Positions 8,159-17,000 of a stretch of DNA of 64,000 bases are shown here, one piece after another. The stretch comes from Arthrobacter_N sp051262515 (lineage in GTDB: Bacteria; Actinomycetota; Actinomycetes; Actinomycetales; Micrococcaceae). The notes under the pieces are model-generated. The model ran no database searches. It was not told the DNA's origin and worked only from the letters and a program-made list of their open reading frames with translations. The stretch is taken from positions 53,302 through 117,301 of the forward strand of contig NZ_JBIMER010000009.1 in the NCBI RefSeq assembly GCF_051262515.1, written 5' to 3'. Both the position numbers and the translations under genes were made by a program. Each line of letters opens with the position of its first letter. Position 1 is the stretch's first letter.

Positions 8159-9916
8159 CTAGGAGACTTTGATCTCCGCGACCTGTAGGCCGTATGGCCG
8201 CGAGTTGTTGGAGCCGGACGCCAGACGAGGAAGCTCCGTGACGTTGATGAACACATACTGGGCCTTGGCGGGACCCCCGTCGTCACCCGCGACGGGAACG
8301 GTGACGGTCGGTCCGGTAAAGGAGCCCGAGGTGATTTCCCGCGCTGATCCGAGGTCGTTGGTGTCGCCGATCCGGATCTCGAATGCGCCGCCGGTGCCGT
8401 TAAGCCCCGACAACTCCACCGACGAAACGTCGGACTCCTCCTCGAGCTCCACCACCAAAACCATGTTCGACGCGAACCCGCCAAACTGCGGCTGCGTGAA
8501 CGAATACGACCGGTACATGCTGCCCTGGCTCCCGTCGATCGCGTTGACGAGAGTCGCATCGGTTTCCGCATTCAGCGCCTGGTTACCCGGAACCAGACGC
8601 GAGAGACCGGTTATACGGGGTTCCACCACGGGGGCTTCGGACGATTCGGGGGCGGCGCTGGACTCCGCGGATCCGCCTTCGTTCTCGTCCTCGCTTGCGG
8701 CCGGCGCGGAACTGGTGCCGGCCACCGGCCCGGGTTCCTCACCGGGACCGAGGTTGTTGAAGGCGAACACCACCGCGACGATCAACAGAATCGCCAACAC
8801 CGCGCCAACCAGAAGGCGCGTGCCCTTCCTGCCGCCGGAGGAAGCGTCCTCGTATTCGTCGTCCGCATAATCCGCAGTCTCGGCCGGATCCTGGAAAGAG
8901 CGGGCCCCGGCGGGAAAAACGGACGCCTTGCGCAGGCCGCCGTCCTCCGCGGGGGGTGAGCCCGGCGCACCGGCACCGGCACCAACGCCGGCGGCACCAG
9001 CTGCACTGGCGGCAGCCGTCCCGGCCGTTGGCGGGGTGTTGGTGTCGTCGCGTGGTTCGTGCCGGTGACTTGGCGCCTCGTCGGCAGCGAAGTCGTCGGC
9101 GTCGTAAATCGAAACCTTGGAGGACGTCGGGTGGGCCGCGGCGGGGGGCTGGGGGGCCTCGGGCTGCGCCTGCGTCGCCGCGCCATGGTCGGCAGGGGAC
9201 GAATCCGCGGCGGAGCGCGGGGCCTCCGTGGGCCGCGGGGGAACACGCGCGGCGGGGTCGGCGGCGCCTGCCGCGCCGGCACCGGAAGCCGTGGCGTTCG
9301 CCGCCGCCGCGGCGCTCGCTCCAGCGGCACCGGCCGCCCCGCCTGCGGCCGCACCACCCGTTGCCGCGTCGTCGCCCGAGCCCGGCGCGTTCCGGCCCTT
9401 GGCGAAACGGGATTTGAAGCCGGACAGGCGGTCCGTGAGGTTGATTTCGGGGAGCCGGTCGATCATGCCCGGACGGTTCTGCTCCTGGGCGCGCAGTTCC
9501 TCGTAGTACTCGTCGTCGTCCTCGTAGACGTGCGGCTCCATGGAGCGCGACTCGCCGAAGATCTCGGAACCGAGGGTGTCGGTGTAGAACGGCTCCACGA
9601 AGGGTTCGTCGCGCTGAATTACGAGGTCCAGCAGGTCCGCGGGCGCCGCGGTGTTCGTGATCAGGTAGGTGGTGCCGTCGGAGATGCCGAGGTCCAGGAC
9701 CTGCATGGCGCCATAGCGTTCCCCCGTGGCGATCTCGCGGGCGCTGGTGGCCACCTGGCTGGCGTTCTCCGCGGATGCCACCAGGATGCTGACCTCGCGG
9801 TTGAGAACCTGATCGGTCCCGTCCAGGACCACGTCGCCGTCAGCGGAGGCCAGAACCACGCCGGAGACCTTGTAACGGCCGCCGAGAACTGTTCCGACAT
9901 CGATGGGCTGCGACAC
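8159..9916 (-). CDS. Membrane-anchored kinase-like (pseudokinase) protein with extracellular galactose-binding-like domain
   Basis: This is a 585-aa protein. Residues 8-110 resemble the N-lobe of a Ser/Thr kinase (VLGGRYKVSGV...), but the catalytic loop and DFG motif are not seen. A long Ala/Pro/Gly-rich linker (about 180-350) leads to one membrane segment at about 365-388. The outside part (about 440-585) resembles a discoidin/galactose-binding fold. This is the same module order as the cytosolic and periplasmic tail of mycobacterial MviN/MurJ; here it is a separate gene directly downstream of murJ. It therefore probably helps control lipid II flipping, perhaps with a forkhead-associated partner. 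GTG start with GGGAG about 7 bases upstream. Confidence 0.75.
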   Translation of the reverse strand: MSQPIDVGTVLGGRYKVSGVVLASADGDVVLDGTDQVLNREVSILVASAENASQVATSAREIATGERYGAMQVLDLGISDGTTYLITNTAAPADLLDLVIQRDEPFVEPFYTDTLGSEIFGESRSMEPHVYEDDDEYYEELRAQEQNRPGMIDRLPEINLTDRLSGFKSRFAKGRNAPGSGDDAATGGAAAGGAAGAAGASAAAAANATASGAGAAGAADPAARVPPRPTEAPRSAADSSPADHGAATQAQPEAPQPPAAAHPTSSKVSIYDADDFAADEAPSHRHEPRDDTNTPPTAGTAAASAAGAAGVGAGAGAPGSPPAEDGGLRKASVFPAGARSFQDPAETADYADDEYEDASSGGRKGTRLLVGAVLAILLIVAVVFAFNNLGPGEEPGPVAGTSSAPAASEDENEGGSAESSAAPESSEAPVVEPRITGLSRLVPGNQALNAETDATLVNAIDGSQGSMYRSYSFTQPQFGGFASNMVLVVELEEESDVSSVELSGLNGTGGAFEIRIGDTNDLGSAREITSGSFTGPTVTVPVAGDDGGPAKAQYVFINVTELPRLASGSNNSRPYGLQVAEIKVS

Positions 9917-10016
9917 TATTGACTCCCGGGATTGGATGGTGGGTGCGGTTGCACCCGTCTCAGTTGCTCATACCATGCTACCGGTGCGCGCGCCGCGACC
10001 CACGAAGCCATGGTCC

Positions 10017-11714
10017 CTATCGGCGCGAAAGGCGTCCCAGATCCGGAATTCGGCGGGCCAGTGGGCCCAGGAACTCCTCCAGCTCCGGTAGGCGCGCGGC
10101 CCGCAACAGCAGCAGGAAGACTACCAGCATGACCGAACCGACGACGGCGATGCTCACCACGGCGTTCGGAATGCCGTCCCAGGGGTAGCCGTCGCTGTAG
10201 CCTCCCATCAGCCAAAGGACCGCCGCCCCCACTGCGCCGGCCGCCGCCGCCATCCAGCCGATCCGGATGTAGGTGCCGGCCACCTCGGACGTTCCGTAGT
10301 CGCCGTACCGGCGCACCACGAGGACGTGGGCGAGCACGGCGGACAGGACGTTCGTCAGGCCGTACAACAGGGCGATGCCCACGGCGATCCGCGTCGCGGG
10401 CAGGAATGCAGCCATGGTGTACGCGGCGGCGAGTCCGACGGCGGCGATGGTCGTCTGGATCAGCATCGGCGTCTTGGTGTCCTCCTCGGCGAAGAACACC
10501 CGGATGAGGAAGAAATGGATGCTCTTGAACGGAAGCCCCAGGGCCGTCAGGACCACGAGCTGGCCGATCGCTGCGCCCGCAGCCGCGGCCGTGCTGCCCG
10601 TTCCGCCGAAGATCCTGCCCACGGGGCCGGCCAGGACGATGAACGCCACCGAGGCGAAGACAACCGGCACCGCAGTCGTCCGTAGTCCGCGCGAGAGCAG
10701 GGGCCCGATCGCCTCGCGATCGCCGTCCGCGAAGGACCGCGACAATTCGTTGAACAGGACCGTGGCCAGCGACAGCGCGAAAATCGAGTGCGGCAGCACG
10801 GTGATGAGCTGCGAGGTGTTCAGCGCGTACTCGCCCGCCACCGAGGCGCCGCCCGAGTCCAGGGCCGCACGGGCCGGCGTCGCACTGGAGACCAGGCGTG
10901 CGTAGGCCAGAGACGCGACGTTGCCGACCGTCATCGAAACCAGCGTCCAGACGGCGAGGCGCCCCACGTGGCGAAGCCCCATGCCGCGCCACCCGAATCT
11001 CGGGCGGATGTGCAGTCCCATCCGGGCCAGCGGAAGGAACAGCACGAGCGCCTGGAGCGCTATCCCGAGCGTCGACCCGCCGGCCAGCAGCAGCGTCTGT
11101 TGCCGTGTCCAGGAGGCGAAGGGATCGTCGGTGCCGCCATAGGCGCCGAAGAGGGCCATGTAGGTGCCGATCACGGCTATCTGCACCACATTGTTAACCA
11201 CCGGGGCCCACATGTAGGCTCCGAAACGACCGTGGGCGTTGAGCACCTGGCCCACCACGGCGTAGACGCCGTAGAAAAAGACCTGCGGCAGGCTCCAGTA
11301 GGCGAACGCCGTGCCCAGGGCCAGCATGGAAGGCGTCCAACCCTTGGTGAGTAGCGTGATGATGGGCCCGGCGAGCAGGGTCAACAGGACGGCGAACCCG
11401 GCCATCACCACCACCGTTAGCGTGATGAGCCGGCTGGTGTAGTCGGAGCCACGGTCCGCTTTCTTGGACGCCTTGATCAGCTGAGGCACCAGCACCACGT
11501 TGAAGATGCCGCCCGCGAGCAGCATGAAGATGATCGTGGGGATGATGTTGGCTTTTTCGAAGACGTCGGCAACGGTCGTGATGGAGCCGATCGCGACGGC
11601 GAGCAGCGCCGTCCGCACGAAGCCGAGGATCCGCGAGACGAGCGTACCGGACGCCATCAGCGCATAGGCCCTCGAGTGCCCGCCGGAGGCCGTGGGGGTC
11701 TTGCTAGTCGACAT
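10017..11714 (-). CDS. murJ: Lipid II flippase MurJ (MviN)
   Basis: This 565-aa polytopic MOP-superfamily membrane protein moves lipid-linked peptidoglycan precursor across the membrane. About 14 hydrophobic segments are visible, starting with SRILGFVRTALLAVAIGS, the conserved N-terminal MurJ segment. The C-terminus ends shortly after the last membrane segments with a basic tail, so the pseudokinase part found fused in mycobacteria is absent here. The ATG at 11714 overlaps the end of the upstream NUDIX gene by 11 bases; further upstream the frame is only a shadow. In Mycobacterium tuberculosis a DUF6049 gene lies between the NUDIX gene and mviN; it is missing here. Confidence 0.93.
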   Translation of the reverse strand: MSTSKTPTASGGHSRAYALMASGTLVSRILGFVRTALLAVAIGSITTVADVFEKANIIPTIIFMLLAGGIFNVVLVPQLIKASKKADRGSDYTSRLITLTVVVMAGFAVLLTLLAGPIITLLTKGWTPSMLALGTAFAYWSLPQVFFYGVYAVVGQVLNAHGRFGAYMWAPVVNNVVQIAVIGTYMALFGAYGGTDDPFASWTRQQTLLLAGGSTLGIALQALVLFLPLARMGLHIRPRFGWRGMGLRHVGRLAVWTLVSMTVGNVASLAYARLVSSATPARAALDSGGASVAGEYALNTSQLITVLPHSIFALSLATVLFNELSRSFADGDREAIGPLLSRGLRTTAVPVVFASVAFIVLAGPVGRIFGGTGSTAAAAGAAIGQLVVLTALGLPFKSIHFFLIRVFFAEEDTKTPMLIQTTIAAVGLAAAYTMAAFLPATRIAVGIALLYGLTNVLSAVLAHVLVVRRYGDYGTSEVAGTYIRIGWMAAAAGAVGAAVLWLMGGYSDGYPWDGIPNAVVSIAVVGSVMLVVFLLLLRAARLPELEEFLGPLARRIPDLGRLSRR

Positions 11715-12237
11715 GCTGTGGAAGGACTTCCCGCGCGAGGTCGGCGATGCGGCGCTCGTTGGGGAAGGACAGACGCTTGCCGAGCTCCGCGATGGGGACC
11801 CACGCGACGTCGACGGCCTCATGGTCCGGATCGTTGTCGATGGTCAGTTCCCCGCCGGTGGCCCGCAACAGGAAGTGGTGCACCGTCTTGTGCACGCGGT
11901 AGCTGGTGACGGTGAACCAGTAGTCGATGCTCCCCAGCGGTGCCAAGACGCGCCCGGCGATGCCGGTTTCCTCCTCGACCTCGCGGACGGCGGCTTCCTC
12001 GTTCGTTTCCCGGCCCTCCGGGTGGCCCTTGGGAAGACACCATTCCAGGCGGCCGCCCCTGTTGTAGCGCGCGATGATCGCCACGGGCAGCTTTGGCTTG
12101 GAGGTGTCCACAATGACCCCACCGGAGGAAACCTCCTCGACGGTGGGGAGCGCGTGGTGTCCCGGCTGCGGCTGCGCGTGCGCCATTGACGCAGTCAACG
12201 GCGTGCGCTTCGGGGCGCTGGGAACTGGATGGGCCAT
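11704..12237 (-). CDS. NUDIX hydrolase (Rv3908/MutT4-like)
   Basis: This 177-aa enzyme would hydrolyse a nucleoside-diphosphate-linked substrate. The Nudix box reads GHPEGRETNEEAAVREVEEETGI, in agreement with GX5EX7REUXEEXGU. The first ATG with a usable ribosome-binding site (GTGGAG, 5 bases away) is at 12237; a second ATG lies 18 codons in. It is divergent from the CCA-adding enzyme gene and overlaps murJ, as in the mycobacterial pcnA-Rv3908 arrangement. The true substrate cannot be told from sequence. Confidence 0.88.
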   Translation of the reverse strand: MAHPVPSAPKRTPLTASMAHAQPQPGHHALPTVEEVSSGGVIVDTSKPKLPVAIIARYNRGGRLEWCLPKGHPEGRETNEEAAVREVEEETGIAGRVLAPLGSIDYWFTVTSYRVHKTVHHFLLRATGGELTIDNDPDHEAVDVAWVPIAELGKRLSFPNERRIADLAREVLPQHVD

Positions 12238-12348
12238 GCGCTCCACTCTATCTATGTTTCGCGCGGCACCGTGTTGTCCCCACGCGCGGAGAGGCAACAC
12301 GGCCCCGAGCAGGCCGAACGGGTGAAAGTCTGGCAGGGTTAAAGCACT

Positions 12349-13800
12349 ATGCAGCAGCTTCCAGACCCGACTGCGCTCACCGCGCTCCTGCCTCCCGTCG
12401 TCTTCGACCTGGCGCGCCGCTTCACCGACGCCGGACACGAGCTCTCGCTCGTCGGCGGACCCGTGAGGGACCTGTTCCTGGGCAGGGTCTCGCCGGACCT
12501 GGATTTCACGACGGACGCGGACCCGGACCAGACCCTCGCGGCGGTCGCCGGATGGGCCGACGCCACATGGGAGGTCGGGCGTGCCTTCGGGACCATTGCG
12601 CTGCGGAAGGGCAACGACACCATTGAAGTCACGACCTATCGTGCGGACGCGTATGACGCCGATTCCCGCAAACCGGCCGTCGCCTTCGGCACCTCGCTGA
12701 GCGACGACCTATACCGGCGCGACTTCACGATGAACGCCATGGCCCTGCGCCTTCCCTCGCTCGAGCTCGTCGATCCGTTCGGCGGGTACGAAGACCTCGC
12801 CGCCGGCGTCGTCAGGACACCCGGCGCCCCGTCGTCGTCCTTCTCCGACGACCCGCTGCGAATGATGCGCGCCGCGCGGTTCGCCTCCCAGTTGCGCGTC
12901 GCGGTCGCTCCCGAGGTCAGCCAGGCCATGACGGACATGGCCGCACGAATCGACATCATCTCCGCTGAGCGGGTCCGGGACGAACTCGTCAAGCTGGTCT
13001 GCGGCGCCGATCCGCGCACCGGGATCGACCTGCTCGTGGAGACCGGCCTGGCCGACCGGGTCCTGCCCGAGGTCTCCGCGCTCAAGCTGGAGGTGGACGA
13101 GCACCACCGCCACAAGGACGTCTACCAGCACTCGCTCCAGGTACTCGAGCAGGCCACCGAACTCGAGACCGGACCGGACGGTCCCGCGCCGGCCCCCGAC
13201 TTCGTGCTACGCTTCGCGTCCTTGCTGCACGACGTCGGCAAGCCGGCGACGCGGCGCTTCGAACCCTCCGGCGCGGTCACCTTCCGGCACCACGACGCGA
13301 TCGGCGCCAAGCTGGTCAAGAAGCGGATGCGCGCCCTGCGCTTCGACAACGAGACCATCAAGTCGGTGGCACGGCTCGTGGAGCTTCACATGCGCTTCTA
13401 CGGCTACGGCGAGGCCGGATGGTCCGACTCCGCGGTGCGCCGGTACGTCACGGACGCCGGACCCCTGCTCGAACGGCTGCACCGGCTGACCCGATCGGAC
13501 GTGACCACGCGCAACCGGCGCAAGGCCGAGCGCCTCGCCTTCGCGTACGACGACCTCGAACACCGCATCGCCGAATTGGCGGAGCGGGAGGAGATGGAAG
13601 CCATCCGGCCGGATCTGGACGGCCAGGCGATCATGGGCATTCTGGGGATCTCCCCGGGGCCCGTGGTGGGATGCGCCTACCGGTACCTGCTTGAACTGCG
13701 GCTCGACAATGGACCCATGGACCGGGCGGCCGCCGAGGCGGCGCTCACGGCGTGGTGGCTGCAGCAACCCGAATCATCAACCGAGGAGACCCAGTCATGA
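12349..13800 (+). CDS. cca: CCA tRNA nucleotidyltransferase with HD domain
   Basis: This 483-aa enzyme adds or repairs the 3'-CCA of tRNAs; in actinobacterial genomes it is often labelled pcnA. The class II nucleotidyltransferase signature GGPVRDL is at 36-42, metal ligands D-x-D in DLDF just after, and RRDFTMNAMAL near 122-132. The C-terminal half carries an HD phosphohydrolase motif (LLHDVGKPA, about 291-299). The stop overlaps the start of the downstream phosphatase (ATGA), so they are translationally coupled. It is divergent from the NUDIX gene with 111 bases between the starts. Confidence 0.93.
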   Translation: MQQLPDPTALTALLPPVVFDLARRFTDAGHELSLVGGPVRDLFLGRVSPDLDFTTDADPDQTLAAVAGWADATWEVGRAFGTIALRKGNDTIEVTTYRADAYDADSRKPAVAFGTSLSDDLYRRDFTMNAMALRLPSLELVDPFGGYEDLAAGVVRTPGAPSSSFSDDPLRMMRAARFASQLRVAVAPEVSQAMTDMAARIDIISAERVRDELVKLVCGADPRTGIDLLVETGLADRVLPEVSALKLEVDEHHRHKDVYQHSLQVLEQATELETGPDGPAPAPDFVLRFASLLHDVGKPATRRFEPSGAVTFRHHDAIGAKLVKKRMRALRFDNETIKSVARLVELHMRFYGYGEAGWSDSAVRRYVTDAGPLLERLHRLTRSDVTTRNRRKAERLAFAYDDLEHRIAELAEREEMEAIRPDLDGQAIMGILGISPGPVVGCAYRYLLELRLDNGPMDRAAAEAALTAWWLQQPESSTEETQS

Positions 13801-14387
13801 TCGAACTTCCCCGCCTCTGGCTAGTGCGCCACGGCGAGACCGAGTGGTCGCGCAGCGGCCAGTACACGGGCCTGACGGATTTGCCCCTCACGGCCGAAGG
13901 GGAGGTGCAGGCCCTCGAAACGGGGCGGAAGCTGGCGGCGGTCCGCGAGGCGGGAACCAACTTCGGCCTGGTGATGACCAGCCCGCTCCAGCGGGCGCGT
14001 CGTACGGCGGAACTCGCCGGCTTTCCCGACGCGGACCAGGTGCCCTGGGCTCACGAATGGGACTACGGGGACTATGAGGGCGTGAACTCCGCGGACGTGC
14101 GCGCCGAGGATCCCGCGTACCTCATCTGGGACAACGGCGTGCCCAACGGCGAGACCCTGGAACAGGTCGGGGCCCGCGCGGACAGCGTGATCGACCGCGT
14201 GCGCACCGAGCTCCACTCGGGCGGAGACGCGCTGCTGGTGTCCCACGGCCATTTCAGCCGCGTGTTGACCGCGCGCTGGCTCGGCCTGGACGCGAGCTAC
14301 GGACGGCACTTCGTCTTGGGTACGGCGCAACTGTGCCGGCTGGGCTGGGACAAGCGGTCGCCCGCCGTGGAGGCCTGGGGGATCTGA
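13797..14387 (+). CDS. Histidine phosphatase family protein (phosphoglycerate-mutase-like)
   Basis: This is a 196-aa cytoplasmic protein. The phosphate-accepting LVRHGETEW motif is at 8-16; the second catalytic histidine is in LLVSHGHFSR near 150. It is too short and too divergent for a typical dPGM, so it is more likely a broad phosphatase of the cofactor-dependent mutase superfamily; the substrate is unknown. The ATG at 13797 has GAGGAGA in the end of cca 8 bases upstream and overlaps the cca stop. No partner gene follows. Confidence 0.88.
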   Translation: MIELPRLWLVRHGETEWSRSGQYTGLTDLPLTAEGEVQALETGRKLAAVREAGTNFGLVMTSPLQRARRTAELAGFPDADQVPWAHEWDYGDYEGVNSADVRAEDPAYLIWDNGVPNGETLEQVGARADSVIDRVRTELHSGGDALLVSHGHFSRVLTARWLGLDASYGRHFVLGTAQLCRLGWDKRSPAVEAWGI

Positions 14388-14585
14388 CTCGGGCACGGCG
14401 TGTCGTACGCGACGCGCCGGTTGGTATCTCAACAAGCTGAGAAAATTCGGCGCAGACGGTGGCTTTCCGGCGTCGTACTGTGTAGCTTGAAATCGGTGAT
14501 TGAGAAAACTCAATGCGAGCTCTCGATCAGCGGACAATATTGGAGCCGGTTAGCCGGCCTGTTCACCTAAAAGGAGGTGGGATTC
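14388..14585. other. Leader region with small inverted repeats before the sORF cluster
   Basis: About 200 bases of moderate GC. I see an ATTGAG-aaaa-CTCAAT inverted repeat near 14501-14514 and a TAGCTT element near 14482 that could be a -10 box. No gene is visible. It probably holds the promoter and 5' leader of the following small ORFs. Confidence 0.4.
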
Positions 14586-14687
14586 GTGATTACTGAAATG
14601 GAATTCAGAGGAGTGTTTAGCACTCCGGCCGGCACCGGCCACCGAGCCCGTGCAATCGCCCCCGCCTCTGGAACAGCGCTCCGCTAA
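14586..14687 (+). CDS. Small ORF, 33 aa, very strong ribosome-binding site
   Basis: A GTG start follows AAAGGAGGTG, almost perfect complementarity to the 16S 3' end and nearly the same element as before rpsF. The 33-residue product (ITEMEFRGVFST...ASGTALR) matches no family I know. It could be a leader peptide or a real small protein. It is the first of a string of short ORFs ending at a terminator. Confidence 0.45.
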   Translation: MITEMEFRGVFSTPAGTGHRARAIAPASGTALR

Positions 14688-14761
14688 GCGCACACCGGCC
14701 GTCTGCCGAAGACGCTGCTCCCGAGGCCTCCCGCCTCAGAGGTTCCCCAGGAAGAGCAGCG

Positions 14762-14908
14762 ATGTCCGCAAAAACCAGCACCAATTCGCCGACCCCGGCG
14801 CGTTCCGCCGAGTTCATCTTCTCCGGTCCGGACGTACTCAGCCCCAGGCCGGCGAACCGCACGGTCCCCGTGCGGACCCTGTCCCCCCGCCGTCGCGAAG
14901 GGAGGTGA
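14762..14908 (+). CDS. Small ORF, 48 aa
   Basis: The ATG follows AGGAAG at about 8 bases. Third codon positions are mostly G or C, in line with coding in this genome. The product has a Ser/Thr/Pro-rich start, a short FIFSGPDVL patch and an Arg-rich end (LSPRRREGR). I recognise no family. Its stop lies within the ribosome-binding site of the next small ORF (GGGAGGTGA), which suggests coupled translation. Confidence 0.45.
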   Translation: MSAKTSTNSPTPARSAEFIFSGPDVLSPRPANRTVPVRTLSPRRREGR

Positions 14909-14913
14909 GAGGA

Positions 14914-15027
14914 ATGCGCAAGGATCGCCGAGATCCACGCCAGGAGCGCACCACCCGGTTCAATCCGGAGCCGCGCCAACGCACCGAGGCACAGTTTCCC
15001 CTGGAGATGCTCTTCCGCATCCGGTAG
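14914..15027 (+). CDS. Small basic ORF, 37 aa
   Basis: The ATG is preceded by GGGAGGTGAGAGGA and starts 5 bases after the previous small ORF. The product is very basic in its first 25 residues (MRKDRRDPRQERTT), then ends QFPLEMLFRIR. It could bind nucleic acid or membrane. No family is recognised. Confidence 0.45.
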   Translation: MRKDRRDPRQERTTRFNPEPRQRTEAQFPLEMLFRIR

Positions 15028-15079
15028 GGCACGCAGCCGGCCCAGCCGGCCAGATGAGCGGCCCGCCACAGGAGGACGA

Positions 15080-15148
15080 ATGGCCAATTTCCACTTACCG
15101 ACCGCAAAGCCCGCCGGCTTCACCGGCGGGTTTTGCCGCTTAAGATAG
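15080..15148 (+). CDS. Possible 22-aa ORF overlapping the terminator
   Basis: The ATG follows AGGAGGACGA. The 22 codons run through the terminator hairpin and stop just after it. It could be a leader peptide whose translation affects termination ahead of fhs, or chance; overlap with the hairpin makes it doubtful as a protein gene. Confidence 0.25.
   Translation: MANFHLPTAKPAGFTGGFCRLR
15104..15136 (+). terminator. Intrinsic terminator before fhs
   Basis: The GC-rich stem is CCCGCCGG / CCGGCGGG (15110-15117 and 15123-15130), extended outward by GCAAA/TTTTGC with one mismatch, and followed by TTTT. It ends the small-ORF transcript, or acts as an attenuator for fhs, which starts 86 bases further on. 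Confidence 0.75.
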
Positions 15149-15221
15149 CTTGGTTTCCACGGCGGCCGATAGGGCGGCCGAGAACCGACGCGGCCACAAG
15201 CCGAGAAGGCCAAGTGATCCC

Positions 15222-16907
15222 ATGACGACGACGTCATCCACCGACCAAAGCGACCTCGCCATCGCCGGCCGCGCCACGCTCCGGCCCATCGCGGAGATCG
15301 CCGCGGCGGCCGGCATTCCCGAGGACGCGCTGGAGCCCTACGGTCGACACAAGGCCAAGATCGACGTCGGCGCGCTGCTGCCGCGGGACGCCGCGCCGGG
15401 CAAGGTAGTTCTGGTGAGCGCCATGTCCCCGACGCCGGCGGGCGAGGGGAAGTCCACGGTCACGGTCGGGCTCGGGGATGCGTTGGCGCGGGCCGGCCGC
15501 AGCACCATGATCGCGCTTCGCGAACCCTCGCTGGGACCCATCTTCGGCATGAAGGGCGGCGCCACCGGGGGCGGATACTCCCAGGTGCTGCCCATGGAGG
15601 ACATCAACACACACTTCACCGGAGATTTCCACGCCATCACCAGCGCCAACAACCTGTTGATGGCGCTCGTGGACAACCACATCCACCAGGGCAACGAACT
15701 CGGGATCGATCCGCGGCGGATCACGTTCCGCCGGGTCATGGACATGAACGACAGGGCGCTGCGGTCCATCGTGATCGGACTCGGCGGCCCCAGCGAGGGC
15801 GTTCCCCGGGAAGACGGCTTCGACATCACCGTGGCCTCCGAGGTCATGGCGGTGTTCTGCCTGGCGGCGGACCTCGCGGACCTCAAGGAGCGGCTGGCCC
15901 GGATGACGGTGGGCTACGGCTACGACCGGCGGCCGATCACCGTCGCGGATCTCGGTGCGCAGGGCGCCATGGCGATGCTCCTCAAGGACGCCATCAAGCC
16001 GAACCTCGTTCAGACCATCGCCGGCACTGCGGCGCTGGTCCACGGCGGGCCGTTCGCCAACATCGCGCACGGCTGCAATTCCGTGATCGCCACCAACACC
16101 GCGCGGAATCTGGCGGACATCGTGGTAACCGAGGCCGGGTTCGGCGCGGACCTCGGCGCGGAGAAGTTCATGGACATCAAGGCGCGCTGCGCGGGATGCG
16201 AGCCCTCCGCCGTCGTGCTTGTCGCCACGATCCGGGCGCTGAAGATGCACGGTGGCGTTTCGAAGGACGGCCTGGCCAACCCGGACCCGGAGGCGGTACA
16301 CGCCGGGCTCGCCAACCTCGAACGCCATGTCCGCAACGTCCGGAAGTTTGGCATCGCGCCCGTCGTGGCGCTGAACCGCTTCCACAGCGACACCGAAGAG
16401 GAGCTGTCGCTGGTGTTGGACTGGTGCGCAGGACACGGCGTGGAGGCAGCCGTTGCGGACGTGTGGGCGTCGGGCGGCGCCGGCGGCGCCGAACTGGCGG
16501 CGAAGGTACTCGCGGCGATCGAACGACCCACCGATTTCCGGCACCTGTATCCCTTGGAACTGGGCGTGGAGGAGAAGATCGCCACGATTGTGCGGGACAT
16601 CTACGGCGGGGCCAGCGTCGAATTCTCCGTCCAAGCCAGGCGTCGGCTGGAGGAGATCCGTGCCAACGGCTGGGACTCCCTTCCGGTGTGCATGGCGAAA
16701 ACGCAGTATTCGTTCTCCGACAACCCGGCCTTGCTCGGTGCGCCCGACGGCTTCACCGTGCACGTCCGGGACCTGATCCCCAAGACGGGTGCCGGCTTCA
16801 TCGTTGCCCTCACGGGGACGGTGATGACCATGCCGGGGTTGCCCAAGGTTCCCGCGGCCATGCGCATGGACGTGGACGCCGACGGAAACGTGGCCGGACT
16901 CTTCTAG
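15222..16907 (+). CDS. fhs: Formate-tetrahydrofolate ligase
   Basis: This 561-aa cytoplasmic enzyme makes 10-formyl-THF from formate, THF and ATP, feeding one-carbon metabolism. The ATP-binding loop PTPAGEGKSTVTVGL starts near residue 70; the conserved KGGATGGGYSQV block and the C-terminal GTVMTMPGLPKVPAA segment are intact. Length is normal. The ATG at 15222 is chosen because family similarity begins there, with GAGAAGG about 11 bases upstream; the open frame back to 15150 lacks a ribosome-binding site. It is convergent with the inositol-phosphate synthase gene. Confidence 0.95.
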   Translation: MTTTSSTDQSDLAIAGRATLRPIAEIAAAAGIPEDALEPYGRHKAKIDVGALLPRDAAPGKVVLVSAMSPTPAGEGKSTVTVGLGDALARAGRSTMIALREPSLGPIFGMKGGATGGGYSQVLPMEDINTHFTGDFHAITSANNLLMALVDNHIHQGNELGIDPRRITFRRVMDMNDRALRSIVIGLGGPSEGVPREDGFDITVASEVMAVFCLAADLADLKERLARMTVGYGYDRRPITVADLGAQGAMAMLLKDAIKPNLVQTIAGTAALVHGGPFANIAHGCNSVIATNTARNLADIVVTEAGFGADLGAEKFMDIKARCAGCEPSAVVLVATIRALKMHGGVSKDGLANPDPEAVHAGLANLERHVRNVRKFGIAPVVALNRFHSDTEEELSLVLDWCAGHGVEAAVADVWASGGAGGAELAAKVLAAIERPTDFRHLYPLELGVEEKIATIVRDIYGGASVEFSVQARRRLEEIRANGWDSLPVCMAKTQYSFSDNPALLGAPDGFTVHVRDLIPKTGAGFIVALTGTVMTMPGLPKVPAAMRMDVDADGNVAGLF

Positions 16908-16953
16908 GACGCACCCGACGAGACGGGGGTCTTGGCGGACTTGGCCAACCCGA

Positions 16954-16984
16954 CCCCGCACCCCTTTAGCTGAGGGGCGCGGGG
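16954..16984. terminator. Hairpin between convergent fhs and ino1
   Basis: Arms 16954-16965 and 16973-16984 pair at 11 of 12 positions around a 7-base loop. It sits between two convergent stops and could serve both strands. No clear T-run is present on either side. Confidence 0.45.
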
Positions 16985-17000
16985 ATCGCGGCTACGGTTC

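Noticed and set aside
15234..16961. 575-codon minus-strand frame
   Set aside because: Antisense shadow of fhs; no family features.
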